DNA of 7,368 nucleotides from Deltaproteobacteria bacterium (GTDB taxonomy: Bacteria > Desulfobacterota > Syntrophobacteria > BM002). This document shows, piece by piece, positions 1 to 6,224 of this stretch. The notes below the pieces were generated by a model, which saw only the letters and a program-made list of their open reading frames with translations, was not told the DNA's origin and made no database searches. How positions within the stretch are numbered: the first letter of the stretch is position 1; each line of letters begins with the position of its first letter. The DNA lies in the NCBI GenBank assembly GCA_017861095.1, contig JAGFXI010000211.1:1-7368 (forward strand), in the 5' to 3' direction. The translations under genes and the position numbers were made by a program.

Positions 1-50
1 CCACCGGCTCCGCCGTCTACCCGGCACCGCCGTGGAAGCAGAGGCCGTGA
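1..50 (+). CDS. C-terminal end of a probable ABC substrate-binding protein (partial)
   Basis: The reading frame starting at position 3 gives TGSAVYPAPPWKQRP and then TGA at 48-50. Tails with a VYP-x-PPW-type ending are common in periplasmic substrate-binding proteins of the branched-chain amino acid (LivK/HAAT) importers. The stop overlaps the ATG of the permease gene by one base (TGATG), the same coupling seen at the next junction. Only 15 residues are visible, so the assignment rests on this short tail and on gene order; SBP-permease-permease-ATPase-ATPase is the usual layout. The rest of the gene lies upstream of the window. Confidence 0.6.
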   Translation, partial: TGSAVYPAPPWKQRP

Positions 51-907
51 TGTGGATCACCGCCCTTGTCTCGGGGATCGCCCTGGGTTCCTTCTACAGC
101 CTGATCGCCATGGGGTTCGCGCTTATCTTCGGGGTGACCCACGCCTTTAACCTCGCCCACGGCGAGCTAGTTGTCCTTGCCGGCTACGTGGCTTACTGGC
201 TCTGGAAAGGCTGGGGGCTCTCCCTCATTTTTACCTTTCCGGTCGCCGTGGCAGCCCTGCTCTGTGTCTGTCTCTTTCTCCAGCGCCTCTTCTCTCTTCT
301 CCGGGAACCGCTCGAGCTCAACTCCATTGTCATGAGCTTCGGGTTGGCCATCCTTCTCCAGAACGGGATGCTCTTCGCCTTCTCCGGGGACTACCGGCTG
401 ATTCGCGCCCCGGCTCTCACCGAAGGCATTTACGTGAACGGCCTCTCCCTGACTTACGGCCAGCTCGCTTTGGTGGTCCTGTCGCTGGTCGCCATCGGCC
501 TCCTCCACCTTCTCATGCACCACACCTATCTGGGGAAGGCCCTCAGGGCGACGATCCAGGACAGGGAAGGCGCGGCCCTTGCCGGAATCAACGTGCGGAT
601 CATGGGACTCGTCGCCTTCGGTATCGGCGCAGTCTGCATCGGTCTCGCCGGACCGCTCTACGGGTCCATCCACTACCTCTACCCCGCCGCCGGCCTTCAG
701 GCGACGCTCATTGCCGTCACTATCACCATCTTTGCCGGTGTCGGCCGTATCCGGGGACTGATCGTCGGCGGCTGGCTCCTGGGCCTGGCGGAATCAGCCG
801 CCGTCATCCTCCTGGGGTCGAGCTGGCGGGAGCTCGTGAGCGCCGTGATTCTCATCGGGCTGCTGGTCTTTCGGCCCCGGGGCATCCTGGGACGGGAGGA
901 AGGCTGA
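50..907 (+). CDS. livH: Branched-chain amino acid-type ABC transporter permease, LivH-like
   Basis: This is the first inner-membrane permease of a HAAT-family importer, which would form the translocation channel with LivM. The 285-residue product is strongly hydrophobic, with about eight likely membrane segments. It carries the LivH-type N-terminal pattern GFALIFGVTHAFNLAHGE, where NLAHGE corresponds to the usual N-[FL]-AHG-[DE] motif. The cytoplasmic coupling loop (about residues 163-187, KALRATIQDREGAALAGI) contacts the ATPases, and the tail reads VFRPRGILG. I chose ATG 50 over the in-frame GTG at 32 because AGAGG lies at 40-44 with a 5-nt spacer and because the start overlaps the upstream stop; nothing resembling a ribosome site precedes the GTG. 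The stop overlaps the livM start by one base. The transported substrate is not predictable: members of this family carry amino acids, urea, amides or aromatic and short organic acids. Confidence 0.93.
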   Translation: MWITALVSGIALGSFYSLIAMGFALIFGVTHAFNLAHGELVVLAGYVAYWLWKGWGLSLIFTFPVAVAALLCVCLFLQRLFSLLREPLELNSIVMSFGLAILLQNGMLFAFSGDYRLIRAPALTEGIYVNGLSLTYGQLALVVLSLVAIGLLHLLMHHTYLGKALRATIQDREGAALAGINVRIMGLVAFGIGAVCIGLAGPLYGSIHYLYPAAGLQATLIAVTITIFAGVGRIRGLIVGGWLLGLAESAAVILLGSSWRELVSAVILIGLLVFRPRGILGREEG

Positions 908-1887
908 TGGAAAGAGCCGCCCCAACGAAAATCGCCCTTCCGGGCCCGGATCGGGCGATCCCCGTGCTTCTGCTCCTCGGCCTCGTCCTCCTTCCCTTCC
1001 TTGCCCGCTCTAACGGCTACGTTCTCCAGGTCTTCACCCATGCCCTTCTCCTTGCCACTCTCGCTCTTGCCTGGAACATCCTCGGTGCCGGCGGCTTGGT
1101 CTCCCTCGGCCATGCAGCCTTCTTCGGCGTCGGCGCCTACAGCTCAGGTATCCTCAGCCTGAGGCCAGGTCTCTCCCCCTGGCTGACCATACCTGTCGGC
1201 GGCCTCTTTGGCGCCGGCCTCGCCGTCATGGTGGGACTTCTCTGTCGCCGGCTTCGGGGCGCCTATTTCGCCCTTGCCACCCTTGCCTTCGTCGAAATCC
1301 CCCGGGTGGTCACCGACAACTGGGACGGACTTACCCGGGGCTCGCTCGGCCTCGTCGGCCTTCCCGGGCTTCCCGCCCTTACCCTAGGCCCCTGGCGGGT
1401 GGAGATCGGGAGCAGCGCCTCTGCCTCGTACAACCTTGTCCTCTCCTACGCCCTCGTGGTAGTCTTCCTCGTGGCGCTCCTGTGGAGATCCAACCTGGGG
1501 CTCGCCCTTCAGGCTGCCAGGGAGGAGGAGACCGCGGCCAAGGCGGTGGGCATTCACGTTGATCGGTACCGCCTTCTTTCCCTTATCCTCAGCGCGTTCC
1601 TTACGGGGACAAGCGGCGCCATTTATGTGCACCTCACCCGGTACACGGTGCCCGGGCTGGTTTACAGCCTTCACTTTTCGGCAGTCCCCGTGATCTTCGC
1701 CATGTGCGGCGGCCGTTTCACCATCCTCGGCCCGGCCCTGGCGGCCCTGGTGCTCTACCCTGTGGATCAGTTCCTATTCCACCCGTTGCTTCCGGCTGGC
1801 CATGAGTTTCTCTATGGGCTCTTCCTCATCCTGGTGGTTCTCTTCATGCCCGGCGGTTTCTGGGGCGCCCTGAGAAGGTCACCGTGA
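907..1887 (+). CDS. livM: Branched-chain amino acid-type ABC transporter permease, LivM-like
   Basis: This is the second inner-membrane permease, partner of the upstream LivH-like protein. It has 326 residues, a normal length for LivM. Family landmarks are AWNILGAGGLVSLGHAAFFGVGAY near residues 55-80 (the usual N-x-x-x-G-x-x-G-x-x-SLGHAAF-x-G-x-GAY pattern), GAYFALATLAF after it, the coupling loop QAAREEETAAKAVGI (about 202-216) and the C-terminal FMPGGFWG. ATG 907 overlaps the preceding TGA, with GGAGGA at 895-900 as a ribosome site. The gene ends in a GTGA overlap with the ATPase gene, so the cluster is probably translated as a coupled unit. No frameshifts or missing segments are visible. 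Confidence 0.93.
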   Translation: MERAAPTKIALPGPDRAIPVLLLLGLVLLPFLARSNGYVLQVFTHALLLATLALAWNILGAGGLVSLGHAAFFGVGAYSSGILSLRPGLSPWLTIPVGGLFGAGLAVMVGLLCRRLRGAYFALATLAFVEIPRVVTDNWDGLTRGSLGLVGLPGLPALTLGPWRVEIGSSASASYNLVLSYALVVVFLVALLWRSNLGLALQAAREEETAAKAVGIHVDRYRLLSLILSAFLTGTSGAIYVHLTRYTVPGLVYSLHFSAVPVIFAMCGGRFTILGPALAALVLYPVDQFLFHPLLPAGHEFLYGLFLILVVLFMPGGFWGALRRSP

Positions 1888-2627
1888 CGCTACTACACTT
1901 GGAAGGATTGGGTAAACAGTTTGGCGAGGTCTGGGCCCTCAGGGATCTCGATTTTGCCTTGGAGGAGGGCGAGGTCGTCGGCCTCGTCGGTCCGAACGGC
2001 GCCGGCAAGACCACCCTCTTCAATCTCATCAGCGGCCGGATCAAGCCGACCACTGGGAGCATCGTCTTTGCCGGGCAGGATATTCGTGCGCTGGAGCCCC
2101 ACGCGATCTGTCACCTGGGGATCGGCAGGACCTTCCAGTCTTCACGGCCCTTCCCCAGATTGACCGTGGTGCAGAACGTCCTGGTGGGCCGGGTGTTCGG
2201 CAAAGAAGTCCGGTTCCGTCCCCGGGCGGATGATCTGGAGACGGCCAGGGAGCTCCTCGAGGTGGTAGGTCTCGGTCACAAGGTCGACACGCCGGCGGGA
2301 TACCTCACGCCGAGCGAGCAGCGGCGGCTCGACCTTGCCCGGGCGCTCGCCACCCGGCCCAGGCTGCTCCTCCTCGACGAGGTGGCGGCTGGATTTAGCC
2401 CGGTGGCGATTAAGCAGGCGGTGGATCTTGTCCGCCGGGTACAGGAACGAGGAGCGACCCTCTTTGTCATCGACCATTTCCTGAACTTGAGCCTCCGGGT
2501 CTCCAACCGGCTTCTGGCCCTCGATCAGGGCGAGAAGGTGGCCGAGGGCCCGCCCCCGGAGGTCATGCGGAACCGAGAGGTGATTCGCGCCTATCTCGGC
2601 CTGCGCCACGAGGACGAGAACGACTGA
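1884..2627 (+). CDS. livG: ABC transporter ATP-binding protein, LivG-like
   Basis: This is one of two cytoplasmic ATPases that would power the LivHM channel. It has 247 residues. Walker A is GPNGAGKTT (36-44), the Q-loop Gln is in RTFQ (Q85), Walker B is LLLLDE with catalytic Glu166, and the switch His is in VIDH (H198). The C-terminal VIRAYLG end is typical of LivG. The signature motif is not LSGGQ: residues 141-146 read LTPSEQ, followed by a normal RRLDLARAL helix. Similar signature drift (for example LTLxxxKRLExARAL) is, as I recall, common in some LivG subfamilies, so the protein is probably functional. Walker B is followed by Val instead of the usual Pro (DEV rather than DEP). GTG 1884 overlaps the livM stop and has AAGG at 1875-1878 with a 5-nt spacer. 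Confidence 0.92.
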   Translation: MTLLHLEGLGKQFGEVWALRDLDFALEEGEVVGLVGPNGAGKTTLFNLISGRIKPTTGSIVFAGQDIRALEPHAICHLGIGRTFQSSRPFPRLTVVQNVLVGRVFGKEVRFRPRADDLETARELLEVVGLGHKVDTPAGYLTPSEQRRLDLARALATRPRLLLLDEVAAGFSPVAIKQAVDLVRRVQERGATLFVIDHFLNLSLRVSNRLLALDQGEKVAEGPPPEVMRNREVIRAYLGLRHEDEND

Positions 2628-2634
2628 GATCGTT

Positions 2635-3378
2635 ATGACGATAGAAGGTGCCGCTCTCCTCGAGATTCGCAATCTGGGTGTAATCTTCGGTGAGGTCCGC
2701 GCCTTGGATCAGGTGAATCTTACCGTCTGGGCCGGGCAAATAGTCTCGGTCGTAGGTCCGAACGGCGCGGGGAAGACCACTCTTATGAAAGCCGTCGCCG
2801 GGCTGATCCGCGCGGTACAGGGGGAGGTCGCCTTCCTAGGTGAGCCCATCCAGGGTCTTCCTCCCTACGAGGTGGTGCGGCGGGGGCTTGTCTATATTCC
2901 TGAAGGAATGAGGGTCTTTCCCCTCATGAGCGTTCTCGAGAACCTTGAGGTGGGAGCCTACACCGCAAGAGATCGGAAGGCGGAGCAACTCTCTTTCGTT
3001 TTCGCTCTCTTCCCCGTCTTGGCAGAGAAGCGGTCCAGCCCGGCCGGAACTCTGAGCGGTGGACAGAAGCGGATGCTCACCATCGCCCGCGGGCTCATGA
3101 GCGGCGCGCGGCTCCTTCTCCTCGACGATCCCTTTCTAGGGCTGGCGCCGAAAGACGTGAGCAGGCTCTGCCGCACCCTGAAGGATCTCCGGGGTCACGG
3201 GATCACCCTCTTTCTCGCCGGTCAGCACGTGAGGAGGATTCTCCGGGTTGCCGGTCGCGCCTACCTCATCGAGGAAGGGCGGATCACCCTCTCGGGGACC
3301 GGTGATCAACTCCTGGATCACCCTCATCTCCAGGAGAGTCTCTTCGGGATGATGGCAAAGGCCGGATCGCTCGAATAA
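2635..3378 (+). CDS. livF: ABC transporter ATP-binding protein, LivF-like
   Basis: This is the second ATPase of the importer, with 247 residues. Walker A is GPNGAGKTT (41-49), the LivF-type YIPEGMRVFP segment occupies the Q-loop region (87-96), the signature LSGGQ is perfect (140-144), and Walker B reads RLLLLDDP (159-166). The residue after the Walker B Asp, normally the catalytic Glu, is Asp165. The segment matching LivF's usual VEQN reads AGQH (195-198), so the switch position is Gln197, as in most LivF proteins, while the preceding Glu has become Gly. ATG 2635 lies 7 nt after the livG stop. No strong Shine-Dalgarno is visible before it, which suggests coupling to livG translation. It is the last gene of the importer operon; the next gene is 242 nt away. 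Confidence 0.92.
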   Translation: MTIEGAALLEIRNLGVIFGEVRALDQVNLTVWAGQIVSVVGPNGAGKTTLMKAVAGLIRAVQGEVAFLGEPIQGLPPYEVVRRGLVYIPEGMRVFPLMSVLENLEVGAYTARDRKAEQLSFVFALFPVLAEKRSSPAGTLSGGQKRMLTIARGLMSGARLLLLDDPFLGLAPKDVSRLCRTLKDLRGHGITLFLAGQHVRRILRVAGRAYLIEEGRITLSGTGDQLLDHPHLQESLFGMMAKAGSLE

Positions 3379-3417
3379 GACTATTAGGGTGCCTCTGACC
3401 TTTTTCCCTGAGGTTCT

Positions 3418-3460
3418 CGAAGGGCGAACCTCCGGCGGGTCGACAGGCCCCCGCCCTTCG
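3418..3460. repeat. 9-bp inverted repeat, terminator-like or dispersed-repeat-like
   Basis: CGAAGGGCG (3418-3426) pairs perfectly with CGCCCTTCG (3452-3460) around a 25-nt loop, 40 nt downstream of the livF stop. No T-run follows, so it is not a classical intrinsic terminator, though it could stall or stabilise the operon transcript. The left half with its flank (CCCTGAG, GTTC, TCGAAGGGCGAAC) resembles a short intergenic repeat of the CCTGAG..TCGAAGGGCGAAC kind that I recall from many environmental genomes. That resemblance is from memory. Confidence 0.4.
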
Positions 3461-3469
3461 TCGAAGTGG

Positions 3470-3499
3470 TTGTGTCGCACCTGGCAAAGCTGCTACAAT
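3470..3499 (+). promoter_or_regulatory. Possible sigma-70-type promoter for the thioesterase gene
   Basis: TACAAT at 3494-3499 matches the -10 consensus at five of six bases. An 18-nt spacer separates it from TTGTGT at 3470-3475, which matches only TTG of the -35. Transcription from here would give a leader of roughly 115 nt before the ATG at 3621, containing a small hairpin (CTGCGG 3527-3532 with CCGCAG 3540-3545). The gap after livF makes a separate promoter reasonable. The evidence is pattern only. Confidence 0.3.
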
Positions 3500-3605
3500 G
3501 CGTGCCTGATGAGATGACAGCCATAGCTGCGGCAGATGCCCGCAGGTTCTAGCGACTCGCTCGTTGAACCGCCTCCCTTTCACACCCAAGTCGGACACCG
3601 CACAT

Positions 3606-3613
3606 AAGGAGGG
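3606..3613 (+). promoter_or_regulatory. Strong ribosome binding site of the thioesterase gene
   Basis: AAGGAGGG lies 7 nt before ATG 3621, an almost perfect Shine-Dalgarno. It decides the start against the out-of-frame ATG at 3614, which directly abuts the site and opens only a 60-codon frame. Confidence 0.75.
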
Positions 3614-3620
3614 ATGAGAC

Positions 3621-4028
3621 ATGAGTCAGGGACTGAAAGTCGGCATGACCCATTCCGTCGAACGAACGACGACCAAGGACATGTCCGCGCAACTGGTCTA
3701 TCCCCACGTGCCCGACGTGTATGCTACACGCGCCATGGTAGGTCATGTCGAGGAGGTGTGCGCGGATCTGATGCTCCCCCATCTGGCCGAGGGTGAGCAG
3801 TCCGTCGGCATCGGCATGAACTTCAAGCATATGGCCGCCACCCCGCTGGGAATGAAGGTGAGATACGAGGCGACGCTCACCGCTATCGAGGGAAAGAAGC
3901 TCACCTTCCAGGTGGAAGGCTTCGACGAGGTGGAGAAGATCGCCGAGGTCACCCACGAGCGCTTCATCATCAATGCCGCAAAGTTCAACGCCAGATCGGT
4001 GGACAAAGCCAAGAAGATGAGCAAGTAG
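3621..4028 (+). CDS. Hotdog-fold acyl-CoA thioesterase of the FlK (fluoroacetyl-CoA thioesterase) family
   Basis: This is a cytoplasmic 135-residue single hotdog domain that would hydrolyse a small acyl-CoA to free acid and CoA. Against my recollection of Streptomyces cattleya FlK (139 residues), it aligns without gaps up to Pro28. It then lacks six residues, and continues with YATRAMVGHVEE, FKHMAATPLG and THERFIINAAKFNA, which match FlK closely. The catalytic Thr42, Glu50 and His76 of FlK fall on Thr36, Glu44 and His70, and Gly69 and Arg120 fall on Gly63 and Arg114, all at a constant offset of six. The missing six residues cover the loop that holds FlK Phe33 and Phe36, the lid linked to fluoroacetyl-CoA selectivity. 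The true substrate is therefore probably another short or branched acyl-CoA. It lies between an organic-acid/amino-acid-type importer and an acyl-CoA synthetase, which fits a role in CoA-ester recycling or detoxification. The gene is intact with a strong ribosome site. Confidence 0.85.
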   Translation: MSQGLKVGMTHSVERTTTKDMSAQLVYPHVPDVYATRAMVGHVEEVCADLMLPHLAEGEQSVGIGMNFKHMAATPLGMKVRYEATLTAIEGKKLTFQVEGFDEVEKIAEVTHERFIINAAKFNARSVDKAKKMSK

Positions 4029-4107
4029 CGCCCACGGTGGTGTCGGCCTCCGAGCCTCGTCCAGCATACAGGTGTTGGCAGCGCGGAAGCCTGTGGAGTT
4101 CATGCGC

Positions 4108-4122
4108 AGCGGCTCCGCCGCT
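4108..4122. repeat. Small perfect hairpin in the thioesterase-synthetase spacer
   Basis: AGCGGC (4108-4113) pairs with GCCGCT (4117-4122) across a 3-nt loop. It lies 80 nt after the thioesterase stop with no T-run. A weaker stem (CCTTC 4135-4139 with GAAGG 4147-4151) follows. These may form a transcript-end structure or part of a REP-like cluster. Confidence 0.35.
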
Positions 4123-4184
4123 CCTTCGAGGGTACCTTCGGTCAATGAAGGGGCTCGGAGACCGTCCTTCCAAGAAAATCTGGT

Positions 4185-4207
4185 AGGGCGGGGTTTAGCC
4201 TCGCCCT
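4185..4207. repeat. REP-like 9-bp hairpin upstream of the acyl-CoA synthetase gene
   Basis: AGGGCGGGG (4185-4193) pairs with CCTCGCCCT (4199-4207) around the loop TTTAG, with one G-T (G·U in RNA) pair. No U-tract follows. The sequence GGTAGGGCGGGGTTTAGCC resembles the GTAGGGGCGGG-type intergenic palindromes that I recall from several environmental lineages, so it may be one copy of a genome-wide repeat. It could also act as a weak terminator for the thioesterase transcript. Confidence 0.45.
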
Positions 4208-4256
4208 CTCCTCCGGCGGCTCCTAATGACTATCTATCGCCAAGGCGTCAAAGCGC

Positions 4257-4264
4257 AAGGAGGT
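4257..4264 (+). promoter_or_regulatory. Ribosome binding site of the acyl-CoA synthetase gene
   Basis: AAGGAGGT is a full consensus Shine-Dalgarno placed 5 nt before ATG 4270. It fixes the start and indicates that the gene was well translated before it was broken. Confidence 0.75.
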
Positions 4265-4269
4265 GAACC

Positions 4270-6224
4270 ATGGCCGCAGTTGACTCCGTAACCCGGCTGG
4301 ATGCCGCCCTCAGGCCCAAGAGCGTAGCGGTCATCGGCGCTTCCACCGCCCCCGGCAAGCTGGGCCATGAGGTGCTCAAGAATATTCGAGACGCCGGTTT
4401 CCAAGGTCCCATCTACCCGATTAACCCCAAGGCGGAATCCATCCTCGGCCTCCGCTGCTTCCCGGGCATCAAGGACACTCTGGAGCCGCCGGATCTCGCG
4501 GTCGTCATCGTTCCGGCCCGCATGGTGCCCCAAACCATCCAGGACTGCGGGGAGCGGGGCGTTCGCTCCGCGGTCATCATCACCGGCGGGTTCAGCGAGG
4601 CCGGGGCGGAAGGGGAGGTGCTCCAACGGCAAAACTCTGCGCCTCCTGGCCTCTCCTCACCTACCGGGGCCGGGTCGCCGTCATCTCCCAGAGCGGCACG
4701 GTCGGCGCGGCCATGATGGACTGGTTCTCCGAGGAGAAGCTCGGGGTCTCGAGTTTCGTCTCCATGGGAAACCGAGCCGATGTGGACGAGGCGGACCTCA
4801 TCGCCTACTTCAACGCCGACGACAACACCGGCGTCATCGCCGCCTACATCGAGGGGATCAAAAGACCGGAGGAGTTCGTCGCCGCGGTGAAGGGGCTTAA
4901 GAAGCCCCTCGTCGTGTTGAAATCCGGCCGCACCCCTCGGGGCAAGGTGGCGGCCGAGTCCCACACCAAGTCTCTTGCCGGAGCCGACGCCATCTACGAC
5001 TCCCTCTTCGCCAAGTACGACATCTGCCGGGCCTACACCATCGAGGAGTTCTACGACTTCGCCAAGGCCTTCGCCTATTTGAGGCCGCCCAAGGGAAACC
5101 GCATCCTCTTCATCACCACCTCAGGGGGATCTGCGATCCTTGCCACGGACCAGGCCGAGCAGGAAGGATTGGATGCGACGCCGCTCCCGCCTCACCTGGT
5201 CGAGGCGGTGACTCCTCTCATCCCCCCCCACGCCATCAAGACCAACCCCATCGATCTCACCGGCGACGCCAATGCCAAGATGTTCGGGGAGGTGATCAAG
5301 GCAACCCGGGATCACTACGACACCCTCGGGGTAATCTTCGGCGATCCCATCGTGGATGCCTCTGAGGTCGTGACCCCAGGAGGGAACGAGCTCATCATCT
5401 ATCTAGGCGGCGCCGAGGTGGAGCGCCGGGAGCGTGAGCTCATGCACCTGAAGGGCATTCCGGTCTTCCCCACCCCCGAGCGGGGCGTGACGGCCCTCGC
5501 CCGGGTGATCGGTCGAAAGGGTCTCGCTCCGCCCCAGAGGCCGACTCTCACCACGGCCGCCGAAGGCCGGCAGCTCGCCCCCCATCTCGCCATGAAGCTC
5601 ATGGCCGAGGCGGGCTTGCCGACCCCGCCTTTCGCCCTTGCCGAAACGCCTCAGGCCGCAGGGACGATCGCCAGGGATCTCGGGTTCCCGGCAGTAGTAA
5701 AGATCAGCTCCCCTGACATCGTGCACAAGAGCGATGTGGGCGGTGTGCGCCTGAGCCTCTCCTCGCCCGTGGAAGTGGAGAAGGCGGGAAACGAGCTCCT
5801 GGTGGCGGTTCGCCATGCCTTATCCACGGCCCAGGTGGACGGACTCCTGGTCTGCAAGATGGCCCCCAAAGGTGTCGAGGTCATTGTCGGGATGAACCGC
5901 GATCCTCAGTTCGGGCCGATCCTTCTCTTTGGTCTCGGAGGCGTACTGGTCGAGCTCTTTCGGGACGTAAGCCTCCGGCATCTTCCACTCTCCCGCGACG
6001 ATGCGCGGAGCATGATCCGGGAGATCCTGGGTTACCCTGTCCTCGCCGGATACCGCGGTCAGCCGGCGGTGGACGAGGACGCCCTCGCCAACTGCATCCT
6101 CAAGGTGGCGGAGATCGCCGAGAGGCATCCCGAGATCCAGGAGCTTGACCTCAACCCGGTTCTCGCCTACCCGGACGGGATCGCGGTGGTGGATGCGCGG
6201 GTCATCGTCAGGGGCGGGAGGTAA
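4270..6224 (+). pseudogene. ADP-forming acyl-CoA synthetase (acetate-CoA ligase type), frame-disrupted with an internal deletion
   Basis: An intact protein would be a fused ADP-forming acyl-CoA synthetase of about 700 residues, interconverting acid, CoA and ATP with acyl-CoA, ADP and phosphate through phosphohistidine transfer. The first frame (ATG 4270) encodes the CoA-binding Rossmann domain (SVAVIGASTAPGKLG, then VIITGGFSEAGAEGEVLQR) and then runs into nonsense ending at TGA 4714-4716. The correct sequence resumes in another frame: TAKLCASWPLLTYRG, VAVISQSGTVGAAMMDW from about 4626, continuing to TAA 6222-6224. The downstream part has the phospho-His in ESHTKSLAG (His codon 4962-4964) and a C-terminal ATP-grasp half with the second phospho-His in HKSDVGG (5724-5726), then FGLGGVLVELFRDV and LDLNPVLAY. 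Homologues have roughly 25 further residues with a GPN motif at the break, so this is a deletion of 3n+1 bases rather than a simple slip. ATG 4713 overlaps the first stop (ATGA), but it falls inside the SQSG domain and has no ribosome site. Natural alpha/beta splits in this family occur before the ATP-grasp half, not here. Assembly error remains possible. Confidence 0.85.

Noticed and set aside
32..49. Upstream GTG start for livH at 32
   Set aside because: No ribosome site precedes it and it would overlap the substrate-binding protein end. ATG 50 has AGAGG with a 5-nt spacer and the TGATG overlap.
2142..2672. Long minus-strand frame (176 codons) across livG and livF
   Set aside because: It is antisense to conserved ATPase motifs in a GC-rich gene, a setting where long antisense frames are common, and no family resemblance is seen.
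3378..3410. Intrinsic terminator directly after livF using the T run at 3401-3405
   Set aside because: No stem longer than 3-4 bp precedes the five Ts.
3549..4145. Minus-strand frame of 198 codons over the thioesterase
   Set aside because: It lies opposite a clearly recognised gene with catalytic residues and a strong ribosome site; its own sequence has no recognisable motifs.
4367..4900. Plus-strand frame of 177 codons spanning the break in the acyl-CoA synthetase
   Set aside because: It is rich in Arg and Ser, typical of an out-of-frame reading, while family sequence is found in the other two frames on each side of the break.
4713..6224. Reading the downstream frame as a complete stand-alone protein
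   Set aside because: Family sequence continues upstream of ATG 4713 without interruption (VAVISQSGTVGAA), so the ATG is an internal Met of a truncated gene.
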